From positions 1 to 64,000 of the forward strand of contig CAWUHX010000267.1 in the NCBI GenBank assembly GCA_963922205.1: a DNA stretch of 64,000 nucleotides. The letters are read 5' to 3'. Both the position numbers and the translations under genes were made by a program. How positions within the stretch are numbered: the first letter of the stretch is position 1; each line of letters opens with the position of its first letter. Origin of the DNA: Romanomermis culicivorax (lineage: Eukaryota; Nematoda; Enoplea; Mermithida; Mermithidae). Positions 22,230-33,598 of the stretch are shown here, piece by piece. A model generated the notes under the pieces. It was not told the origin of the DNA. It did not search any database and saw only the letters and a program-made list of their open reading frames with translations.

Positions 22230-24320
22230 ATTTTTGTCACTTGACGCTTGATGAAGATTGGAAGCTAGCATTTTATGAGTTCTCAGATCATTTTATTAGT
22301 CACTATTTATTTTGTTTCACTTCTTCTCTTATTAGTTGTCGCTGCACTTTTCTCTCCACTTTCTCCTCGTTTTTTTTTATTTCCTGTTGATGTATCAATA
22401 TTTTTTAATTTTTGTATCGATATAATTTTATTTGTCTGGCCAACAACTCATTGCTCATTATTCAGTTGATACATATGCTTTTCATTTCAGTTCATTTGTT
22501 GTACTTTTTCGAATTTGTTTTCTAGTTCTTCATGCTTCGTTTGGTCTTTCAGTTGTTTTTGATGAGTTTTGTTTCATTATATGTAGTTTTCTGTGACTTT
22601 TCTTCTCTATACAGGTAGGGATAGAACGGAGCCCCGGCCATTTTTTGGATCTCCGGGCCGGAGGTTTTTCTCAATCATGTTTTTGTGTGTCTGTGCAAGG
22701 AATATCATTTTGGAAAAATAATCATAAAATACCCAGAATTATCTGACTTTATCATTTTGATACTCTCACGAATCTGAAAAACTCTAGGTTAAACCTGAAA
22801 TTTCTGAAAGTTACTTGCTTCTGAATCTAAACTCAAGAAAAAAAATTTGAAGTCGGTTCATCTCAGAAACTTGGGAATTTGTTCATTTCATCTTGGCTTG
22901 TAAAATGTACACAATTCCTCCGGCTGGAGCAGGAGGTCACCATGGCCGGGAGATAAAATTGTTCCTCCTTCTGTTCCTTATATACAGGGTGCCCCAAATG
23001 GAACGAATCACCCTGAGAAGTTATTATTTCTGAATGATAGTCATGTATGCATTTTTTGCTTTGTAATCCAGCTGAAGGCATGCTGGCAATGAAAATTTCA
23101 ACCTTTTTTTCATTCCATAATTTACGAATGGCTCGGAGGCTCCAAGTACGAGTAAATAACAGCCTAAAATAATCAATGATTTCTATTAAACAAAAATGTC
23201 TCACATGGCCGAATGTTGCGAGCAAAATGAGTCAAAATATACAGTAGGCGTGGTGCGCGTTTGCATGGAATTAACAACTTGCTTTCTAAACTTTTGGTTA
23301 AAGCACTTGGACAAAAAAAGAATTAATACCTACTCGTACACAGCTTGTAAATACTAGAGAGAGCCTAGTTCTTCAAAACTTTGGACATTTTCAGCAGATT
23401 CCCGCGTATATAGGTTTATATTTTTCCAGCAGACAGTAAGCATGTCATTTTGTACGCACAAAATCACCAAGATATCGAAGAAATTACGATCTTAACATTA
23501 ATAGATCTGAAATAGCATGTTATATTTTTCTGCCTTCTTTTTCTGTTCAATTTTGAAAAAGCTGCTTCATCGAAATTCTGAAAATATTTTGTGCAAAAAG
23601 GTCCCTGTAGTCATGCCGTAGAAGTGCACAGAAAAGTAGGTCCACATTTCAATACGCCTGAGTATGGAATACAGGAAGACCCACTTGAAAAAAATGGTTA
23701 CAACCTGAAAAAATTTGTTACCACTTTTAAAAAATCATTACCTACGAACATGATGCTCCTGAGCAGATAAGAAATGGCCTTAGAACAGTCGACACAGGGC
23801 CCTAAAATGTAACTATTTTCCAGAATTACTGCATTTAGGGTATGAAACAAGCACTTCTGACGTTTTTCTGAAAAATCTCGAAAAATAAAACTTTTATGAA
23901 AAACCAATATGTCCATCAAATTCGCCGTGCAAAATAACCCCCCCCCCCCCCTCTCGCCTCTGCCACCCCCCTAAAAGCCAAGGGTGCCCTCTGCCAGCAA
24001 GCCATGACCACGGAAATCCACTTTGAAGAGTTCCCATAGGGGCGGAACAATGCCTTTGATTAGTAAATTTCCGAAATTTGTATTTTTTGATGTGTGCCAC
24101 CCATCTTGATTTTTTTCAAGCTGGAATTTTCATTTTTTCAAGATGGCATCTTGATTTTTTTTCAAGATAAAGGCGATGCACATGAAAAGATAGTCGAACA
24201 TCGGAAAACTCTCACATCTCGATTTTTTTGTGATGCATCTCGAAATTTTTGTGGAGCATCTGGAAAAAATGTTGTGCGTCACAATTTTTTCAAGTGGCCC
24301 TTCCTGTAATGTCATAATGT
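22230..24320. other. non-coding, short repeats
   Basis: No gene is convincing. Visible features: a CAGGGTGCCCCAAATGG motif at about 22,985, like ends of some mariner-type MITEs; a 14-base C run at about 23,938; and at 24,090-24,300 repeated ATCTTGATTTTTTTCAAG words with inverted partners. This may be one or more introns of the minus-strand transposase-like gene. Confidence 0.4.
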
Positions 24321-24341
24321 AACAATTGAGTGATCCGGCAT

Positions 24342-24790
24342 TTAGGAACCCTGTATTTCTTTTACACACGTGTACGCAACGGTTTTTAAATTCATATCAG
24401 AGTTCACAATTATTCTTGCAGGTTTTTTTGTTTCTTCATCATAAATATTCATTTTTCGGATGTCATTACTTTCAATTTGATCTAGTGTTGGTTCTTCGTG
24501 ATGATTACTGGCCGGCTGATCGGACGTGCTCACGAATTCGTTTGAATTGATCCCAATTGCCACAGTCATCTGGAAATTCGTCGGAACCTGTGCCTGTTCC
24601 GAATGTGGCAACGAATTTGATGCCAATTTTTGTTTTGCATATCTATTACGTGTGTTTTTTAATACGAAAGAAAGCAAGCTCTATCGCCGTTCTTACCCTC
24701 GAAATTTTGAGGATGCGGAATTTCTCGACGATATCTTCCTCTTGGTCGGACGAGTCATAACTTTAGATAACACTCTTTTTCATGAATTTG
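24342..24790 (-). CDS. possible 5' exons of a minus-strand gene
   Basis: Two open segments on minus are separated by a candidate short intron. The first (about 24,711-24,790) reads an acidic DSSDQEEDIVEKF stretch and ends before GTAAGA. The second (24,342 to about 24,640) follows an ACGTAATAG acceptor and reads a polar, acidic sequence with EEPTLDQIESND. Composition looks protein-like and the strand matches the transposase-like gene downstream, so these could be its first exons. No motif identifies them. Confidence 0.3.
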
Positions 24791-24999
24791 TTCATATTGT
24801 CAACAAAAATATATAATTAATTAACGTTAATAATAGAAAGATCGAACCATAACTTAGCTTTGGGTAAAATACAACTAATTTAGCAGGTAATGCAGTTTAC
24901 AATTTGCATAAAACATTAGCCACAGTAAGTTTGAAAAAGACTTTAAAGTTGAATACACGTTCTCTGAAAGGCTCAACATGATTATATAAATCAAAAACT

Positions 25000-25887
25000 G
25001 ACATCCTGGTGCGCCTATAATTCAAAAAATTATCACATCAACTGCCACAATATCTTTAATGAGATATGGATTCCAGACTACCATACTGTATTCTAGAATA
25101 GGACGTACATATGTGGTGAATACTTTTGTTAGGAGAAATTTATCTTTCGAAAAGAAGCTTCTTTTAATTAAGCCACAGACTCGCATAGCTTTATTCACTA
25201 TAAAGTTCCAATGAGCACCAGAAGAAAGGTTGTTGGAAACGAAGACCCCAAGATCTTTAATAGCGAGTCAGGAACAGAAGCCCCATTTAGATAGTAAGGA
25301 TTTTTTGGGTTGTTTTTTCCAATGTGAAGTATCGAACATTTTTCACTAGAAATAGGTAGCTGCCACAAATCAGCCCAATTACTTAAGTGGAGTAAATCGA
25401 GTTGAAGTACTTCTTATTCAAAAGCCAGGTTGAAAATCTTTACATCGTCAGCAAAAAGGAATACCTTGATATTAGACCTATGATCAGTAATATCATTAAT
25501 AAAAATCTGAAATAATGTTGGTCCAAGGACACTGCCTTGAGGGACACCACTGATTACAGATTTGATCTCTGATAATGAGTCATTGAGCTTGATGCATTGG
25601 GTTCTACCTGCCAAGAAAGCTTGAAGCCATCTCAGTGTCATACCTCTTATACCATAGGCATCAAGTTTAATGAGCAACTTACTATGAGATACTGAGTCGA
25701 AGGCTTTTGAAAAGTCAATATATGCAACATCGATAGTTTGCTTATTATCAATTCCTTTAGTCCAAAGATTAGTACATTCTAGTAATTGATGCATGCAAGA
25801 TTTTCCTTTCCAAAAAACAAATTGGTAGTCACTTAATAAGCCACTAGTTTGTAAATAAGTTTGTATGTTTTTGTTTACAATAGATTC
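25000..25887 (-). pseudogene. LINE (CR1/Jockey-type) reverse transcriptase, 3' half
   Basis: The minus strand reads RT core blocks. These include AYIDFSKAFDSVSHSKLL (block A with the first catalytic Asp) and SGVPQGSVLGPTLFQIFIND (block B). FLFADDVKIF follows, with the paired active-site Asp residues. A frameshift near 25,414 breaks the ORF. Shifted frames to about 25,090 still show the thumb-region TYVRPILEYSMVVWNPY signature of CR1/Jockey-like LINEs. The upstream half lies at 42,174-43,710, separated by the LTR element inserted at an ATTC site. Removing that insertion and one ATTC copy leaves the RT reading frame continuous. No RNase H or poly(A) tail was seen. Confidence 0.85.
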
Positions 25888-27344
25888 TGTCACATGCCGC
25901 TCAATTCTCCAACGTCACGTGATCCCGATCATGCCGACATTTTGTTATTTTTTCATGTTTCGTTTATTACTCGATTATGTTTTTGTTATTTCATTTTTAC
26001 ACATGCATTTTACGTTCGTTTTTATATTTTTCATGCATTTCTATGTTTCGTTTTGTTGTGTTTTTATTTCTTTACAAACGCGGGCTACAGTAGGCCCTTT
26101 AGCTAAAAACTTCCGCCAGTCGTGCTCCACGAGCACATGGCTATTTTTGGTGCGCTCATGCACCTCTTATCATCAAAAATTAGCGTCGTTTTTGTTACGC
26201 AAAATGACTAGCTAAGAAGTTTTAGCTAAAGACGTTCATATGCTTAGCATAGGCACTGCAGCCGGCCTCAGTGCTAAACGCATGTGAATGAAAAAATGTC
26301 TATGTGCTCATAGGCATCCTCTGCATCGCGTCTAGCTGCAGAAGTTAGCTTGAGCGCCGAGAAACTCCGCCCAAGCTGCAGCTGTAGCCAAACATGTCCT
26401 TAAAAGGACATGTTTCTTTAGTTTTTCGCTCATTCTTGGGTTCACCAAGCTTTCGTCCGGTTGTAACTCCGCGTCCGCCGCCCTTCGTCGAATTTGCATA
26501 TTTTTATTGTACACCCGTGCGTCCGCCGCCTTACTACCAATAAATTTGCATAAATTTACCCTTGTTCACTGCGTCCGCCGCTCCCCACCTACAGTACCCC
26601 GCTGCCCATCAGTGCCAGGTGTCCGACCGCCCCGGTTCGTGAATTAAACGTTGGAGTTTCGCCTCCCGCTCGCTCCCGCTCCCTCCCGCTCACCGCCGCT
26701 CGCCGCCGCTCGCCACTAGGACGTTTTGAGGATCGTATCCCCGCTCCCAGTGCCAGAAGACCGAAAGCATCCAGGGACTTGCCGCCCGTTGCGCCGTAAT
26801 CGCTTGAGAAACAGGACTAGGTGAGTCTTCTCAGGGGATTATTGTTATTTGTGGGTTATTTGTTGGGAAATCCTTCCTAAGTTGGTTTCCCAAGGTTTCC
26901 ACAGATAAGTAGGGCCTCCACCTCTCAGGTTCGGGCTAAAAGGGGCTGTCTGGTTCATAATCGGGTCCCATAAATTAGGTCATTTTACGGGTGACCCTGT
27001 CCCCACTCTCACTGAGTAGGACTCGGGGATTGTCGCACCTAGCCTGGCAGCGTTGTCCATTACCCTACAGCAAGACCCCAAGGACAACACACGAGAACCA
27101 ACTATAGACCTCTCTATAGCCACCATTTGCCAGGTTAGGCCCCAACGCCAACTTGGGAAGCCTGGGGAAAATGCCAGTATCCATCAGGAGTCACAGCCTA
27201 TTACTCACTGTAATAGGATCAATCTGATATGGTTCACCATCAATGTGACATCTAAAACACGGTATTACCTGATGAGATACCCAAACCTCCCCAGCTCTCC
27301 CAAATTAAACATGTCATACACGTGACATGGCGTAAAATGTGACA
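25888..27344 (+). repeat. 5' LTR of copy 1
   Basis: Begins TGTCACATG and ends AAAATGTGACA. It contains three GCGTCCGCCGC words (about 26,480-26,580), an AATAAATTTGCATAAATTT stretch with a possible AATAAA signal at about 26,539, and a CTCCCGCTC/CCGCCGCTC tandem tract at 26,660-26,715. A strong splice-donor match CTAG|GTGAGT lies at 26,821 and possible acceptors (TTTCCACAG, CACCTCTCAG) about 80-115 bases downstream. Confidence 0.95.
26815..26830 (+). promoter_or_regulatory. candidate splice donor in LTR
   Basis: GACTAG|GTGAGT is a near-consensus donor. It lies in both LTRs (26,821 and the equivalent site in the 3' LTR). It could remove a short 5'-UTR intron ending at CCTCTCAG near 26,931, or serve as the major donor for subgenomic messages. 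One candidate target is the CCCCTCAG acceptor at 33,611 just before the envelope signal peptide. Confidence 0.4.
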
Positions 27345-27356
27345 TGGCGAGGCTGG
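27345..27356 (+). other. primer binding site
   Basis: TGGCGAGGCTGG directly follows the 5' LTR. TGG complements the universal tRNA 3' CCA, so a tRNA ending CCAGCCTCGCCA would prime minus-strand synthesis. I did not assign the tRNA isotype. Confidence 0.8.
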
Positions 27357-27399
27357 AAAATCGACCTTAAGTCTGGCACTCGCCCTTAAGTGCAAAACT

Positions 27400-27700
27400 C
27401 TTCACCCTTGGGTCGGAACTACCCCCAGGTCGGGTCAACTCCCATTTTAAGTCGGACAAGCCCCCTTAAAATCGGGTACTAGCCATCCAATATGTCGGAG
27501 ACCCCCCCAGATTCGGGTTTACTGCCTAATGGGTCGGGAATGTCCCTTATTTCAGATGACCGCAACTGTAGGTCGGATACCTCCCCTCACGTCGCGTATT
27601 ATTACTGTAAGTCGGAATTTTTTCCGTGCCATCGAGAGTTATTACTGTAGGTCGGGAATTTATCCCTGAACATCAGATTTAATTACTGTAAGACGGGATT
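27400..27700 (+). repeat. 20-bp TCGG-phased leader array
   Basis: TCGG words recur at 27,413, 27,430, 27,452, 27,472, 27,495, 27,513, 27,534, 27,573, 27,612 and 27,652. Decayed versions (TCGC, TCGA, TCAG, ACGG) fill the gaps at 27,592, 27,632, 27,673 and 27,693. The spacing is close to 20 bp throughout. TTACTGTA precedes several later units. A related 20-23 bp array (AGTCGAGTTATTTATCCCC) follows at about 27,790-27,865. It lies in the untranslated leader. Confidence 0.75.
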
Positions 27701-28366
27701 TGCCCTTACGAGTGATCTAAATGTGATCTATATGTGTAAATAATTATCTCATGCGTGTGTATAACCCCCTATGAGTAATAAATTCCCCTGAGTCGAGTTA
27801 TTTATCCCCAGAGTCGAGTTATTTATCCCCAGAGTCGAGTTATTTGTCCCAGAGTTGAGTTATATATCGAGTAGTCTGTATTTCTCCTCTGATTCATTCT
27901 GTACATTCTGCATACTTAATCTGTGTTGTAAACTACATTATCTGTTTTTCTTTCCCCTTCTCCCCCCCCTCTTCCCTAATCCCGATTGGTATACCGTAGC
28001 CCTCCGGGTGGGTGCCATTACAGTACGCCTGTGCCCATTCCCGTACTGTAACTACAGTATACCCATACGCGGGTACTGGTATCACAGCTGTAGGGGTTTA
28101 CGGCCTCTCCTGACTGTTGGTGGTCCGTGACCCCATGATACCGTACACCCTCCACGTATGATTCTGGACGTCATACGTGGCTGCGATTTGTTAATTGTGT
28201 ACAGTATTTTTGTCTGTCGGCGGAAACTGTCGGAATTGCTCACTTTTCCGGCCCCAAAATTTTACACCGACTGTTTACACATTTAACACGCGTATGTCCA
28301 ACTCTCGTATTCCCCGTCTTTGGTCATTTTCCTTTCCCTTTTCCTTTCTTGGTCATCTGAGCGGTG

Positions 28367-28412
<46 letters not shown>
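28367..28412 (+). repeat. 46-base poly(A) tract in leader
   Basis: A pure A run within the leader of copy 1. It is longer than typical genomic runs here and falls in no gene. It may be slippage, or a trapped polyadenylated sequence. Confidence 0.9.
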
Positions 28413-28420
<8 letters not shown>

Positions 28421-28554
28421 TTTTCGGATGCCACCACTACAGTATGACACCCTTACGTAAGTTCCTCTATCTTCTTCATTTCTACTTACTGTAAGGTCTG
28501 ATTCTCCTATTTTTTTCCGGTTGTTGCATCCCGAACATAGACTTTACGGGTCAT

Positions 28555-29600
28555 GCTCTTTGACGTCAGCAACGACAACGTTACGGGTTGTCATTGTTGT
28601 GTGGTTCAGCCTCACGGATGCAACCACTGACGTCTGCAACAGCCGCTTCACTTGCTGTTGCTTTAAGGGGTGGGTAGCCCTCCGGGTTCTACTCCTGACG
28701 TCAGCAACCGACATTACGTGTTGTTGTTTAAGTTAACACTCCAGCAGTAATGACTTCTGACGTCTGCAACAGGTGAAGCCAACGTTGTTGCAACAGGTTC
28801 GGCTGGTTCTCTGCGCCCCATCTGTGACATCAGCAATGGTGACGCACCATGTCACTATTCAAAGATGTGCAGGTCTTACGGGTGCCACACCTGACGTCTG
28901 CAACAACTGCATCTCATGTCATTGACTTAAGGTATCAGACCCTTGGTTCCACCTTTTGACGTCAGCAACGGCACCATCACGTGTTGCTGTATACCGATAG
29001 CTGGCTTCAGGGCCCTATTGCTGACGTCAGCAATGACAATGTATCATGTTCTCGCAGCAGGAGTTGAGACTACATGATCCTATTCCTGACGTCGGCAACG
29101 GTAACATTACGTGCTACTGCAGGGGTTCTGCCGGCCTTAGGCACGCACCCATGGCGTCTGCAACTGCGACATGATACTTGAATACTCTTATCCCAGGCAC
29201 CTGCAGTCAGCACAAAGGTCATGTGTTGGTTCATACCCCTACCTTTTGACGTCCGCACCAGGTTACTGTCGGCCCTATGAGTATTCCACTTGAGTTGTAG
29301 GTGGTCGCTGGCGCATGGTCCTATCACCTACCTCTCTTGTCCAAGGGTTGTGTGTGTCTGGGGGCTGATGCCTGGGAAACATCAGTCCACATATATACAC
29401 CACCTGAGATGCTCACTAGCCTGCGTACTGATCAGGTTGTCCGCCCGGGTAGCGGCACTGTTGATCAGCACGTGGCTGTTTTCAAGCTTTAACTGCAGGT
29501 TTGAACGAGTTACACTCGGCCTCAGCTGGGTTGGTTGTCTGACTCGGGCAGGCAGCAGGCATTTGCAGTCGGTACTGCCTGTGTCTGACGTCTGCAAGGG
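28555..29600 (+). promoter_or_regulatory. 66-bp tandem array with CRE/MARE-like TGACGTCAGCAAC cores
   Basis: TGACGTC cores followed by (A/T)GCAAC occur at 28,561, 28,628, 28,696, 28,758, 28,825 (TGACATCA), 28,892, 28,957, 29,022, 29,087, about 29,152 (TGGCGTCT), 29,247 and 29,586. Spacings are mostly 62-68 bp. The unit around each core is diverged, while the core is kept. At 29,018-29,033 the 16-base perfect palindrome TTGCTGACGTCAGCAA contains a complete C-MARE (Maf site), and TGACGTCA is the CREB/ATF site. The array lies in the 5' leader and could act as an enhancer, or as a structured RNA or packaging region, since repeat units also contain GTTG/CAAC inverted pairs. Confidence 0.6.
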
Positions 29601-31055
29601 TTCGGCAATCTTCTTGTAAATTTCTTATCTAAATTCACTCCTTCTCTTTCATCTCATCGAGCTGTCATACATAGATCTTCTTTAGTGTCCCCGCCGTAGT
29701 GGTTCCCAAGGGACCGCGGCACAGCCTCCGGTTGGGCCTAGAGTGTATAGGACCCCCTGTCATATTCTATTCACTCGAACGCCTTCGTTAACTGGCTTAA
29801 CGATGCCCGCGCTAGAGTCGCCACTGACCCAGAGTCCGCCTCCGCGGTCCACCCCCTATTAGTCATGTAAATAATAGGCACCGTTGAGTCCGCCTCAGCG
29901 AAGGTATTGAGTACGCCTCGATACATAACTGCGTCCGCCTCAGTTATTTTACACTCATATTCAACCAGGGACACCTTGTACCCGTGATCCCTTAGATGTT
30001 TTCGGGAGCGCCCTCAAAACATCCAGAGTAATTCATCCTTACTGACTGAGTGTGTCAGAATAGCACCCTTGGTACCCGTGCTCCTTCCCTCTTCTACTGT
30101 GTGACCTGCGAACCTCACTTCATCTCAGTGATCGGCAAACCCGGCCACCAGCTGTGTATAATACTCCTGGAGAGTGTCCGTTCTGTTCGAAATGCGGGCT
30201 CCAGTTTCGGACACGGCTGTAAGTTACTTGCGAACGTCGTCCAACACGGAACCTCCTGCATAGTCCATCTCACTATGCAGAGATCGCAATCGCTCCTGGC
30301 GAGTGAGGCCCGTTGCGTAACTGCGCGACCCCTTTGCGTAACTGGGTTTGTAAATTAGTTTTGACCCTATTTATTGCTCCCTTTTAAGTTCACTTTCAGT
30401 TGCCCCTGTCCTTTTCACTTTATGCCACTTTATGCGCTACTCCTGGTGAGTAGGATCTTGCCGGCTACGAGTCCGCCTCGCCCCAAGGTTTGTAAACTAG
30501 TACAGCGGTCGAGCCTCCAGGAAAAATCCCTCCTGAGCGGGTTCATCCGTCAACTTATTTTCTCGGCAGGAAAAACCGCCTCTTCTCCCCTCTTATCTCT
30601 GATCTTCCGTCCACTTCAGCTATTGCCATTGCCGGGTCCAGGCCCCAACTCTACATTTCGGTCGGGATCAATTCCCCCATACCTCAGGCCATGCCTCTGT
30701 CCATCACGGGCGACCAGATAAATTCCCTTCTGCGTCACCCTGATGTACTCTGATCTTACATCTTTAATCCTATTCCATTCTAGCTCCCTTTTCGTGGTCG
30801 CTAGTCTTAAGCTAAATCAAGTTTACGTCACAAACGCCGTCGCGCACGCGTTTCCCGAATTCACGCGCTCTTTCGCCGCGAATTCAAAAGTAGTACTCAC
30901 TTTCATTTTACACAATAGAGACACCCCGTCGTTCCTGCCGTCTCAGTACCCAGCCTGTACAGACCAGTGAGCCGCTCTCTATTCAATTTGACTTAATTGC
31001 TTCACGGGCAAGGACGTCTGTTCTAACCACCTTACGGGAAAACGAACCCTCGGAC
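29600..31055 (+). other. remaining untranslated leader of copy 1
   Basis: No convincing ORF lies between the CRE array and the gag ATG. At 29,815-29,960 GAGTCCGCCTC words recur (also about 30,470), echoing the GCGTCCGCCGC words of the LTR. With the arrays upstream this makes about 3.7 kb of leader, unusually long for a gypsy element. Confidence 0.55.
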
Positions 31056-32800
31056 ATGAAGTCGGAAGCTGATCTCCCTTCACAGATCGAGAACAAAGTC
31101 CAGGCAGCATTTGAGAATGCTCTTGGACCCCTCAACCAAAAGTTAGAGGCCATGAATGGTCGGAGGCACCCTCCCGTGTCCAGCTTTATGGCCCCTACCA
31201 CCTTCTCCGGTGCTTTTGGTGAGTCTATCACCGATTTTATGTCGCATCTTACTCGTTTCTTTACACTCCAGGGTGTAAGCGAAATGGATCATGCGTATAA
31301 AAGCGCCTTTCTGGAGTCATGCCTCACGGGTCCTGCTCTTGCCTCCTACCGGGACTTTAGCAGCAGCACTCCAATACCTACCCGCTACGAAGAGTTTACG
31401 GCTTTTCTACGGAGAGATTTTCCGGTAGGGCGCGACTCTGATCTGCATCAGCAGCTGATCCAAGATCGACTGCAGAAGCCGACAGAGTCCGCGATAGTCT
31501 ACCTTGAGCACCTCAAGAGACTATCCAGGGTAGCGTATCCAGATCTCGCGACGGATGTCCGAGATTCTATCATCAAACCTATCTTTCTGCGAGGACTGAA
31601 GCCGGTCCTCCGAGATAGTATCAAGTTTAGGGAGTTCACGACTCTTGAAGAGACACTCAAGGCAGCCTGTTACGCAGAATCCCAAATCTTTCGGGACGAG
31701 ATCCGGTACACTGCTCCATCTAACGCCGTTTTCTCTTCAGAACCTAAACACGCCGGATATAATCCCGATATGCCTAACAGAAGCGCAAACGGTCGTCAGA
31801 GCAACGCTCCAACGTCGTCATCCTCCGCCGATGAGATTCGCCGCTTGAAACAGGAAATGGCCAGGCTCACGGCCCACGTAGCGAAGCTCACGGCCCAGCA
31901 ACGTGCACCCGCGCCAATCCAACAGACGCCGCCTCCACAGCCGTCGACACCAAATCAGTCCGTCGGGCGACGCTTGTCGGGAGCACACCTTCAAACGTGC
32001 TCCTTCCACGGACTGTGTACACATAGCGACGCCGACTGCCGGGCCCAGCGTCCCACCGGTGCCGCTCCCGGTAACAACGCCGCTAACGATGGTCGCTGTT
32101 ATTTTTGCCGTACACGTGCCCACCCCACGGACCGATGTGATAGGCCATGCCCTCATTGTCGTCAAGTGCAAGTGCATCGATCAACTGCCTGTCCGCAGCG
32201 CAATCCGGCAAACACGGGTGAGAATGTCTACCAAGATACTGGTTATTCTTCCCAGGGGACAAATGTGTATCATCAAAGAAATGGTTATCACCCTCCCAAC
32301 GGGATAGGAAACCAATATCGGCAGCCCATACGCCGCAACAACGCCGTTGGGGCTACCGATGGCCCTCCTCATCCAGATCCTCTTGACCTGGATGATGAGG
32401 CACTTGCTGAACACCTGACAGATTCTTCACAACAGTGTTATCCTGTCTGCGTAATCAGTATTGGATTTTCAGTGGTCCAAGCAGCCCAGGTACCCGTACC
32501 GATAAATGTATCGGACATACCGCTGCCACCACCACCACCAAAGTATGCGATGCCAGTCACTCTGGACCCCTCGACGACACCGCAGTTTGTTGGCCACGCT
32601 AACATCCTCGCATCGTATCCCATTCCTAAAATTAAGACTGCCGAGCCAACTCCAGCCGCCAATACGACATCTTCGGCGCCACCGGCCCGCATCGTCCCTC
32701 CAGGACCACCGCCTTCGATCCCCACGGATTCGGCTACGGAAGTCCTCGACCAGGTCGAGCCCATGAATTTGTCAGGTATACTACCTTCTTCTTCAGGTGA
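31056..32800 (+). CDS. gag: gag polyprotein, copy 1
   Basis: The reading frame from ATG 31,056 encodes a Ty3/gypsy Gag. Residues about 45-210 hold the capsid-like retrotransposon-gag domain, with AFGESITDFMSHLTRFF and a run of alternating hydrophobic helices ending near AACYAESQIF. A helical linker (about 255-285, EIRRLKQEMARLTAHVAKL) follows. Then come three zinc knuckles: CSFHGLCTHSDADC (codon 315; C-x2-H-x4-H-x4-C), CYFCRTRAHPTDRC (codon 348; classical CCHC) and CPHCRQVQVHRSTAC. After about codon 570 the open frame becomes Ser/Arg/Pro-rich and is probably not translated as Gag; the 248-codon frame looks more protein-like there. The frame formally stays open to TGA at 33,813. Gag packages the element RNA and forms the particle. 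Confidence 0.85.
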
Positions 32801-32851
32801 TCCTCGAGTAGGAACCAGAAATCTATCTCAGTCCACGACTCTATCGATTTC

Positions 32852-33598
32852 TTGTTCACAGCGCCATCGCCCGTCCAAGATGGGATGTTGGCCATCTGGT
32901 CAGTCGACCTGGCCAAGAAATACCCGCATTTGCCATGGACTCTGCTCAACGAGCCATCGCATGTGGAAGCGCTCACGGCCGCCGACGTCGTGCTTGCAGC
33001 ACCCGTCTCAATGCGACTCTTACGACCCGACGTCGCCCGACGGGCACTCGAGTTCATTGCCAATGGGACTATCACCATCTCGCCCATCGAGAAGTTCTTA
33101 TTGGACGGGGAGCCATCCTCGCCTTCAGTCAATGCCGTCCGCCGAGCAGTCGAACAGGCCAGTCCGATCCTCCTGCCTGCTGCCGCCGCAACATCACCGG
33201 CAGCAGCGCCACCTGTTGCCGCGATATCGCCAACGAAAATGGACATTACTGCTTCCTCGCCCCCGGCCAAGGAACCCGCAAATGATCCTACACCGCCGGC
33301 AACAGCCCAACATACATGGTCAGCAACAGCCCAAGTCAAATCGCCGGCACCAGCCCAAACGACATCTCCAACCGCTGCGACCAAGTCGCCCTTCGTCGAA
33401 CACATGGCCGTCGACGAGACGTTACGTCCGGTTAACGAAGATGTCAGCATCGTTGAGGAATCCCCGTTCCCAACGGCAGTCGCCCCACGGTCGCCAAAAA
33501 TCGATATCCTCCAGGAAATCCACCCGTGCGGTGGATTGGTCCTCGATTTCCCCGGCCAGGAACCAATCTGGTCCGACAGCGACGAAGAAGAAATCTGA
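32852..33598 (+). CDS. overlapping 248-codon ORF, Pro/Ala-rich with acidic tail
   Basis: In the -1 frame relative to gag, a 248-codon reading ends in TGA at 33,596-33,598. It has a structured first part ([16 protein letters not shown], then [16 protein letters not shown]), a Pro/Ala/Thr-rich middle and an acidic end (DSDEEEI). The copy at 57,033-57,779 is also open. Comparing the two, 12 of about 25 base differences fall at third positions of this frame and all 12 are synonymous. This weakly favours this frame over the gag frame as the coding one. The nearest in-frame stop upstream is at 32,798, so it would need a frameshift after that point, splicing, or internal initiation (the listed start is TTG). 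It may be the real C-terminus of Gag or an accessory protein. Confidence 0.5.
   Translation: MFTAPSPVQDGMLAIWSVDLAKKYPHLPWTLLNEPSHVEALTAADVVLAAPVSMRLLRPDVARRALEFIANGTITISPIEKFLLDGEPSSPSVNAVRRAVEQASPILLPAAAATSPAAAPPVAAISPTKMDITASSPPAKEPANDPTPPATAQHTWSATAQVKSPAPAQTTSPTAATKSPFVEHMAVDETLRPVNEDVSIVEESPFPTAVAPRSPKIDILQEIHPCGGLVLDFPGQEPIWSDSDEEEI

Noticed and set aside
22975..23230. CAGGGTGCCCCAAATGG motif as the end of a mariner element
   Set aside because: Only one such end was seen; no inverted partner or TA duplication could be located.
24526..24816. 96-codon plus-strand frame with CACSECGNEF resembling a zinc ribbon
   Set aside because: Only two Cys pairs could be imagined, and the minus strand gives a better exon structure with donor and acceptor. 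Kept as undecided rather than annotated.
32734..33450. 238-codon minus-strand frame opposite the gag-env junction (and its counterpart in copy 2)
   Set aside because: Antisense shadow of GC-rich coding sequence; Ala/Gly/Val/Ser-rich with no motif and no independent signals.
32800..33598. Gag-frame Ser/Arg/Pro/His-rich reading as a genuine Gag C-terminus
   Set aside because: Composition looks like a shadow of the overlapping 248-codon frame, and base changes between copies fall on its second positions. It cannot be fully excluded, because the frame is open in both copies.
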